A stretch of DNA of 64,000 nucleotides from Clarkia xantiana subsp. parviflora (Eukaryota; Streptophyta; Magnoliopsida; Myrtales; Onagraceae), in NCBI GenBank assembly GCA_036873135.1, contig JAPTYO010000020.1, positions 984,081-1,048,080 of the forward strand. The letters run 5' to 3'. The notes below the pieces were generated by a model that worked only from the letters and a program-made list of their open reading frames with translations, was not told where the DNA came from and did not search any database. Below, one piece after another: positions 56,568-64,000 of the stretch; within the stretch, counting starts at the first letter, position 1; the number at the start of each line of letters is the position of its first letter. A program made the translations under genes and the position numbers.

Positions 56568-58100
56568 CTTTACTGAAAGCTTGCAAAATCTGTTTACAAA
56601 GAGCAAAAGAAAATGAATACGTTATATTCTTCCATGAGAATGATAACTAGTTGAAAGACCAAAAGAAGATCTAGCTTAGTTTTGCATTTTCTTTTTTTAG
56701 AGAAACAACTCTTGCTTATCAGCAATGATGGCACCTAATAGTTGCCAATGTGCCAACTGGAACTCACAGGATGCAGATTTCAGAAATGTAAAGGTAAATT
56801 AAGAGATGCAGCAACAGTACAAACACTGTTAAAGAATTTAACATTAGTTCAAGCAGGTAACCACTAATCCCATCAGCAACACTTGAACTAACTGGTGGCA
56901 AAAGTCACAATTTAAGTAGATAAACAAGGTATTAAGGAAAGAAATAAGGAAGGCATGTGTTAACACCCTGTAAATAAACTACCGTAAGTGAAAACTAGGA
57001 AAGAAAAGAGGAACAAAAAAAGAAAAAAGAACAAACAATTTCGTACTGTTTTTATTTTCATTTGCAACTTTGCAGTGAGTTTCTATTTTTTAATTTGTTT
57101 TCTTTAGGATCTCGAATAACACCTGGTGCAATGAAGACTTAACCCACTACTTGACACCCAATCCAGCTTCAGTTGTTATAAAAAAAAATCTTAATGATAT
57201 AGAAAATGAACAACCAATAAACATCTAATATCATGAAAGATCAAACAGATCCTTACAGAAGTTCAGAACACATAAACCATAAAAAAGCTACGAGCGCTCT
57301 AACAAACTAATAATTTAGAACAAATTAAGCTGAGAAGCTGCAAATTTGCCTAGTTGCTTTGGATAAATAATAATAAATAAAAGTATTGAAGTCCATATAT
57401 GGACATCCCATATCCAAATGAAACCATAAATGAACGTTTCTCATAAGATAGAATAAACAATTTAGACAAGCAGAGAGCCAAAGCGTCTAGCCAAGTCAGG
57501 AGACCCTCACCTATCATTTCAAAGCTAGCCGGCCAAAGAAATGAAGCATCAGTATACCATGCACAAACACTATTCTATATATACCCATTAACTTATTCAT
57601 TTAAGTAGGAATTCGTCGTCCAGCTCATTCGGTTCAGGGGAAGTAAAGAAAAGGAAATTTCAGCTCATCCTCATCAATTAAGACTCCATAAATTAACAAC
57701 ACCGCGACTTGAAATTCCAGCTAAAGTTATACTGCCAAAGACTTACCAAGTGAAACCAGCGAGCCAGAGAGACAAGTACAGCGGTTGTCGAGGAACAGAG
57801 AAAGATAAGAGAGACGGATGGAAGTGCTGTCCCTCTCCGATTACGCCTCCAGCCCTCGCTAAATCAACCACGAATTCATTAGCTAATTCCGGCCGTGAAA
57901 ACCTAGAAAGCGATCAGGAGATCGGCTGAGGAGATCAATCTGATGGAAAAGCGGAGTAAGTACCTGATAACACGGCGTCGGGCTGCGGCGGCGATGAATG
58001 GGAGCTGCAGGCGTGTGGATTGATGGGTTGCGTTGAAGAATAGAGAAAGCAGAATTATGTTGGTTTGAAAAATGTTTAGCTAGCTTTTCTTCTTCTTCTT
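56568..58100 (-). promoter_or_regulatory. Leader and promoter region of the TVP38-like gene
   Basis: On the minus strand a leader exon likely runs from near 58080 to a donor at 57964 (CAG-GTACTTAC) or 57747 (CTTG-GTAAGT), splicing to the acceptor just before 56588. CT-rich GAAGAAGAAGAAAAG near 58085 is consistent with a transcription start zone. The leader intron has no other gene. Confidence 0.5.
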
Positions 58101-58931
58101 AATATTCGTCTTCTGGAAGCTTTCTCTCTCCCTCACACAAACAACGTAATCAATCAGTATTTGAAAATTAATAGCATCCACACTTCCATTCCATCTTCTC
58201 TTCTCTTAAGCGCCCGGAAAGAACCCCTTTTCTCTTAATTAAAGTGTTGAACATGGAGATTATTAACCAACTAGTAGGTATTTGTTGGGTTATTATATCT
58301 TAATAATTGGTTAGATGGATAATTAATTTTTTTCTAAACAAAAAAAATAGATAAGTAGAACTATATCCTTCCACGTAATGTTCGAATATTTTATTTATTT
58401 ATGAATATATCATACCATTGAACAACCAGCACATACACATCCTAATATAATTTAGAGAACGATTCGTTAAACACTAATTTACTTCTCCCAATAAATAATG
58501 GATAATTAATTTATGACAAACAATATAAGTAAACCCTAAATAATAATAATAATAATAATAATAACGAATATAAATGTGAGCAAGTTCCTTCTTTCACATA
58601 TTTATTATTTATTATAAATGAACATATGTGCATAGTTTTATATGTAAAATAGTTCATAAATCATAGTAATGTACGATAAAAAAAAAGGTTAGAGTGTAAT
58701 AAAAATATATATTAATCTTTAATTATAATATTCAAATTCAGATAATATTATTCGTGGTAATAAAAGTAAACAAAATTCTAGAATTAAAATTATATAAAAA
58801 TATTTAATTACATTAATTTTTATGATGTATTTAAAAGTTAAGATCGACAGTTATACGATATGGTATGATAATATGAAAATAAGGCCGAGATAGAGCTTTT
58901 GTGGAAGTATGAGGACCTTATTATTCACTAT
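58101..58931. other. AT-rich spacer
   Basis: No gene. A short (TAA)n run at about 58539-58562. Confidence 0.5.
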
Positions 58932-59105
58932 TGTTAGTTTGGGGTGTTTTGTGTTAATTAGATAAAGTTTATTAGTTGACCACAACTGCTATATATAACA
59001 ACTTTTATGTTTGTAATTGTGACTGCGTAATCAATGAATATGAGGTAGATTGAGGAGATCCCTTGCTCTTCATCTACACTTGGTTTTGCATTCTAAATCG
59101 TATCA
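58932..59105 (+). repeat. 5' LTR of the second copia element
   Basis: 174 bp from TGTTAGTTTGGGGTG to AATCGTATCA, with TATATATAA at about 58990 as likely TATA box. It is immediately followed by the tRNA-Met primer-binding site. The partner LTR lies outside the window, so the left border is inferred. Confidence 0.65.
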
Positions 59106-59170
59106 TGGTATCAGAGCAAGGATATCATTGATCCATCGTTTCTGAGTTGTCGGTCCAGATCTAGTTCAAG

Positions 59171-60102
59171 ATGTCTGGGAATATCACTCCTGCTCATCCT
59201 TTCGTTCAATCAGCTTGGCCTCGAGTTGGAGCTACTAATTCAGCTCCGGATCCCGTTGATGATCGATTTTATCTCCATCAAGCTGATACGACTGGTTATT
59301 CACGCATTCCTGAAGATAAGAAGCTGACCGGAGCTAAAAATTATCACAACTGGTTACAAGCGATTTCTGAATTGATGTTGGTGAAGAATAAGCTGTGCTT
59401 TGTCGAATGAAATTGCAAACGTGAATTCGTCACTGAATTGATGCATTTTGTTGGCATCGTTGTAATGTCATTGTAAAGGCATGGATCATCAATTCATTTT
59501 CTCACGATTTGACTCAAGGTTTGAGGTACACTCCTACAACACGATTGATTTGGGAGGAGCTTCGTGAGCGATTCAGTACTATTGATGGAACTCGAGAGTA
59601 TCACCTTGTGCATGAGATCTACTCTATGCGTCAAGGTACACTTTCCATTGCGAAGTATTTTCAGAAATTTAAAATACTTTTGGATAAGTTAGCTATTGTG
59701 GATGATGATTTGACGTGTGCTTATTGCTCAGTTTCTATTAAAGCTTTAGCTCGCAATGACAAACAAAAGCTGATTCTGTTTCTAATTGGCTTAAACGAGA
59801 TTTATGCTAGGATTATATCTAATTTACTGATGATTAGACCATTACCTAGCCTTAATCATGCTTATTATGAGCTTATGCAAGAAGAGAATCAAATATTAGT
59901 TGCAACTACTACTGGAGGTCATACCACTGAGATTACGTCTAGTTTTGGAGAATCTACTGTTTTGTATTCGTCTGGTGGTGGATCTTCTGCCAGAAATGGT
60001 CCTTCTAATAAGCCTAGGAGAGAACCAATCATCTGTACTTTTTGTTGGAAGAAAGGCTATAAGGTTGACACTTGCTGGTCTAAGCATGGTGTTCCTGAAT
60101 AA
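59171..60102 (+). pseudogene. copia gag (broken)
   Basis: Starts MSGNITPAHPFVQSAWPR, with KLTGAKNYHNWLQAI (gag N-terminal motif) and an early stop at 59408. A second open frame from 59509 has TPTTRLIWEELRERFSTIDG and LSIAKYFQKFKILLDKL. The knuckle reads CTFCWKKGYKVDTC, with Y where the family has H, so zinc binding may be lost. Stop at 60100. Confidence 0.8.
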
Positions 60103-60354
60103 GTCAAGAAGAGATGGAAGGCTAATGCAGTGGCAACTGGTATTATCAGTGTTGATTCAGTTGAGTCACCAAATCCAACAAATGCAGCAGCAGTGCCTAC
60201 CTCCTACACAGTCTAATTTCGTGTCAAGTAGTTCAATGGTACAGTCAATGGAAGCTTCTCCTTTTCTCTGTCAAATGGCAGAGACACCACTTGCTGCAAG
60301 TGTGAATCAAGTCGTGACAAGTATTACATTTGCTGCTCTAACTAATGGGAATAA

Positions 60355-60793
60355 TTCAAAGGCAGTCTGGATTACAGACAGTGGAGCTACCAATCATATG
60401 AGTTGTAGAAATGATTGGTTCACTGGATTAAAAGAAAATGTATTTTCATCAGATATGTGACTCTTCCCACAGGGCAATCTACTACTGTATCTCATATTGG
60501 TGATTGTTTGTAAATGGGCTGCATCTGGAAAAAAAATTATTAGTTCCTGATTTCCAATACAACTTAATCTCAGTATCACAACTATGCAGAGAAAACAAGT
60601 GATTAATGATGTTTTCTTGTGATTCCACCATGTTACAGAACCACAACAATCGGGAGAGGGTGGATATTGGTAACAAAGTTGGAGGCCTATATTTACATGG
60701 AGATAACAAAGAGTTGGAAGGAATAGCTCTAAATGCAGAACTACATGAAGAAGAAATCAGTCGCTGGCATCAAAGACTTGGTCATTTACCATT
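60355..60793 (+). pseudogene. copia protease and GAG-pre-integrase (broken)
   Basis: The protease motif WITDSGATNHMSCRNDWF (D-S-G) at about 60370 is followed by frameshifts. The 60606-60793 frame ends in SRWHQRLGHLPLG, exactly where the MITE begins. Confidence 0.75.
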
Positions 60794-61303
60794 GGGAAAA
60801 GAACCTATTTACTCTCTCAAATTTACCTCATATTTCAGTTTGGTGTCTGACGTTTAAATTGAGTGTCCCAAGTTTCATTTTGGTTGAAATTTGGTGTCTC
60901 AGTGTGATTACTTTAGAGAAGCCAATCCCGACGAAACCGTTGTCATATCTGAATTCCCAAGCATGCTCCATTCTCGTCACTTTTTCGGGACCATCACCTA
61001 AGAAATTGGCCACATTTGCCCAAGTAAATCATGCTTTGTTGTCGCTCGAAATCGCTCTGCTGGATTTTTTTTTATTATGTTCAACTTTTCGGTGAAATTT
61101 GACAATTTTGTAAAATGTAAAAGTGATGGATTATAAGTGGGTGAGTCGGTTGATGGAAATGGTTGAAAGAAGAGGAAAAGACGGGCGGAGACACCAAATT
61201 TTAACAAAAATGAAACCTGTGACAGTCCATATCAACACTTTAATCCTAAGACACCAAACTGAAACATGAGATAAACTTGAGACACTAAATAGGTTCTTTT
61301 CCC
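60794..61303. mobile_element. Mutator-like MITE inside the second copia element
   Basis: 510 bp between exact copies of TTTACCATT (60785-60793 and 61304-61312). Ends GGGAAAAGAACCTATTTA and AATAGGTTCTTTTCCC are inverted; pairing extends inward (TCATATTTCAGTTTGGTGTC versus CACCAAACTGAAACATGAG). No transposase. It matches the element at 54309 in its ends. Confidence 0.93.
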
Positions 61304-61312
61304 TTTACCATT

Positions 61313-61850
61313 ACATCAATTACAGAAGTTTTTTAATTTTAATACTTCTCAGTTGTCTCACATTAGAGATTATGTTATTTGTCCTTTGGCAAGACAGACA
61401 AGAGCTCAATTTCCTATCAGTTCTATTAAGCCATAGTATCCATTTGATTTGGTGCATATGGATTTGTGGGGTCCTTATAAAGTATTTACTATGGATGGCT
61501 TTAATATTTTCTAACCATAGTTGATGATTGTACTCGTACAACTTGAGTGTTCTTTATGAAGTTTAAAGATGAGAGTATTCTGTTAGTGAGAAACTTATTG
61601 GAAATGGTTCATACTCAGTTCAATGCTCAAGTGAAAATTTGTCGCAATGATAATGAAACTGAATTTCTTAATAGCAACATGAATGAGCTTTTTGGTTTAC
61701 AAGGAATTCATCATCAAACCACTTGTCGTGGTATCCCTCAGCAGAATAGAGTTGTTGAACACAAACATCGTCACTTGCTTGTGGTAGCTAGGGCTCTTAA
61801 GCTTCAAGCAGCTTTACCAGACAAGTTTTGGGGCTAGTGTTTGATAAAAC
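61313..61850 (+). pseudogene. copia integrase (broken)
   Basis: A zinc-finger trace (SHIRDYVICPLARQTR) is followed by DLVHMDLWGPYKV (first D), VDDCTRT (second D region), KICRNDNETEFLNS and QNRVVEHKHRHLL (E). Stops near 61434, 61513, 61543 and 61836. Confidence 0.78.
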
Positions 61851-63540
61851 CTTGTTAGGAATGCCTTCAAGTGTTTTAAATGGGGAGACACCTTATCATG
61901 CTTTGTACAAGAAGGATTTCAAGCTAGCTCATCTGAAGGTGTTTGGTTGTCTTTGCTTTGCTGCAAATTTTCAAATCACAGACAAATTTGATCAATTCCT
62001 TCAACTTTTCTAGGATACTCTGACTCTCAAAAGGGCTATAGACTTCTTAACCCGCAGACAGGAAGTGTATTTGTCAGTAAAAATGCTCATTTTAAAGAGC
62101 ACTTATTTCAATTCAAAATGAATTGTTCTACTCTTCTCTCTCATCAGTTCTGCTAGTCAGCTTTATCAGACTCTTGGCAGAACTAATGATGTCTCTACTG
62201 GTTTGGATGCTATCATTCCCGAAACAGTGGTGCATTCAGATGCTTCTCCTGTAAACATAATCGGAGATCCTACAACTTCTCCACCAGTTGATACACCCCC
62301 ATGGTCACTGACCCTGGTCCAAGTCCTCAATCCTTCTACAAAATCAATAATTAAACCCCGGGAGATCTCATAGACCAAGAAAAGCTCCCTTTTGGTCATG
62401 TGATTATGTTTTCACTTGTGGAGACTTGGATTACTCTTGTTTTACTGAGGAATATAAGTGTTTTCTCAGCACTTTCTCCAAAATTCATGAGCCTTTGACC
62501 TATTTTGGTGCTTCTACAAACAAGCATTGGATTGCGGCTATGAATGAGAAAATTCAAGCTCTTCAATCTAAGAAGACTTGGATTTTGGTTGAGCTTCCAC
62601 CAAATAAACGTGCAATAAGTTGTAAATGAGTGTACCAAGTCAAGTATAATGCAATGAAACTCTAGAGAAATACAAGGCACGTCTTGTGGCAAATGATACA
62701 CTCAGGAGCCTGGAAAGACTTTAAGGAGACATTTTTCCTGTAGTAAAAATGGTTATTATAAGGGTTCTCCTTTGTGTAGCAGCTGCAAAATCATGAAATT
62801 TATATCAACTTGATGTTACTAATGTCTTTTTGTAAGGAGATTTAGAAGATGAGGTGTACATGGAAATACCTCAAGGCTATGGAGAAGTTGGAAACTCAAA
62901 AGGGAGACTGGTTTGCAAGCTGCTGAAGTCACTCTATGAACTTAAGCAAGCATCCAGACAATGGGATATCAAACTGACACAATCATTGATTGATCATGGT
63001 TATGTCCAAAGTAAGTATGATTATTCCTTGTTCAGTAAGTTTGATGAGGATAATCGGGTTCACTTACTTGTGTATGTTGATGACATTTTGATAAGTGGGT
63101 CAAATGTCAAATTGATAAATGATCTCAAATGGGTTCTCAGTTCACACTTTAAGCTTAAAGATGGGAAGCTTGAAGTATTTTTTTGGACTTAAGGTTGCGA
63201 GGTCAAGTGATGGAATGATACTTAATCGACGAAAATATGCTTTGGAGCTAGTTGAAGAGATGTGATTAGCACAGGGCAAAGCTGTGAAGACACCAGTGCA
63301 AAAGAATCTGAAGCTAACATCATTCGAATAAGATGAAACATGCAGTTTAAATCAAAGTGATGAGTCTTTTCTCAACATTGAACAATATAGAAGAGCTGTT
63401 GGGAGTTTGTTATATCTAACCATGACAAGGCCAGACATAACATATGTTGTGCAAATTTGAGAAACTTTGTTCGTGCACTCAAGAATCTCACATGGAGGCT
63501 GCAAAACGGGTGGTGAGGTACTTCAGAGGAAATCCAAGAT
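61851..63540 (+). pseudogene. copia reverse transcriptase region (broken)
   Basis: Includes GETPYHALYKKDFKLAHLKV, then RT with HWIAAMNEKIQALQSKKTWI, YMEIPQGYGE, LLKSLYELKQASRQWD and the catalytic LLVYVDDILISGS (YVDD at about 63075). It continues past a shift at 63190 with TRPDITYVVQI-like sequence. Several stops. Confidence 0.8.
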
Positions 63541-64000
63541 AGGGTTTGTTCTTTTCTTCCCCTAATCTACTTGATTCAGTTATTGCATAATGTGACAGTG
63601 ATTGAGGAGCATGTTGTGTGACGAGGATATCAGTCTATAGTTATGCTATCAAGCAGGGATCGAGTATGATTTCATGGAAGTCTAAAAAATAGGTTATTGT
63701 TGCAAGATCCAGCGCGGAGGCTGAATATAAAAGCATAGGGTTAGCAGCTTCTGAATTTGTCTGGATAAGAGGGTTACTTGCAGAACTGAAGATTACAAGT
63801 GTTGATTTTCCTGCTATGCTTCACTGTGATAATGAAGCAGCGATAAAGATAGTTGAGAATCCAATGTACCATGAGAGAACAAAGCACATCGAAATTAATT
63901 GGCACTTTGTTCGAGCCTTGATGACTAATGGTGTTCTGAGTCCTACACATGTTGCTTCAAAAAACCAACTTGCTGATATACTTACAAAAGCTCTGCCAAA
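63541..64000 (+). pseudogene. copia RNase H (partial)
   Basis: SVYSYAIKQGSSMISWKSKK-stop-VIVARSSAEAEYKS, LHCDNEAAIKIVENPMYHER, TKHIEINWHFVR and ADILTKALP; cut by the window end. Confidence 0.8.

Larger units (their letters stand above)
58932..64000 (+). mobile_element. Second decayed Ty1/copia element, truncated by the window end
   Basis: Left LTR 58932-59105 and the primer-binding site TGGTATCAGAGC (59106-59117) are followed by gag, protease, integrase, RT and RNase H in copia order. All carry stops or frameshifts. A Mutator-like MITE interrupts it at 60794-61303. The window ends in the last RNase H motif (ADILTKALP), so only the polypurine tract and right LTR are missing. Confidence 0.85.

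Overview
The window is nuclear DNA of a flowering plant, most likely a eudicot. Host genes are intron-rich with GT/AG junctions. They match plant families: FBD-type F-box, plastid-type fatty acyl reductase, RIBA, COG1, F-box/kelch and a TVP38-like membrane protein. Intergenic DNA is AT-rich and packed with LTR retrotransposons and miniature inverted-repeat elements (MITEs). Exon coordinates below were read by eye from splice consensus, reading frame and family knowledge. No alignment or transcript was available.

Layout. 1-10652: one very young gypsy-type LTR element whose two 978-bp LTRs appear identical. It has a Gag-protease ORF, no reverse transcriptase or integrase, and a spliced antisense gene. 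10702-16160: two tandem paralogous F-box genes (minus); the gypsy element sits 50 bp past the stop codon of the first. 17933-26482: an eight-exon plastid-type fatty acyl reductase gene (plus) with a missing AG at one acceptor and introns full of MITEs and a miniature LTR element. 27526-31692: RIBA (minus), divergent from COG1 (plus, 32213-37390). 37712-39349: a MITE split by a hAT element. 40086-41504: single-exon F-box/kelch gene (minus). 43060-52528: decayed copia element containing a nested copia chain with three LTRs and a tandem duplication of its own pol. 52566-53414: Mutator-like MITE with an exact 9-bp target duplication. 53980-56567: four-exon TVP38/DedA-like gene (minus). 58932-64000: a second decayed copia element running off the window, itself hit by a Mutator-like MITE.

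The host genes do not form a pathway. They are independent: riboflavin synthesis, Golgi tethering, fatty alcohol formation, probable ubiquitin-ligase adaptors and a membrane protein. What unites the window is layered transposition. One group of MITEs ending in GGG-(A/T)-(A/T)-A-A-(G/A)-AACCTA occurs about six times, and a second group with repeated TTTTGGTACC-like ends occurs about four times. The most unusual object is the gypsy element, for its LTR palindrome array, its duplicated gag half and its antisense gene.
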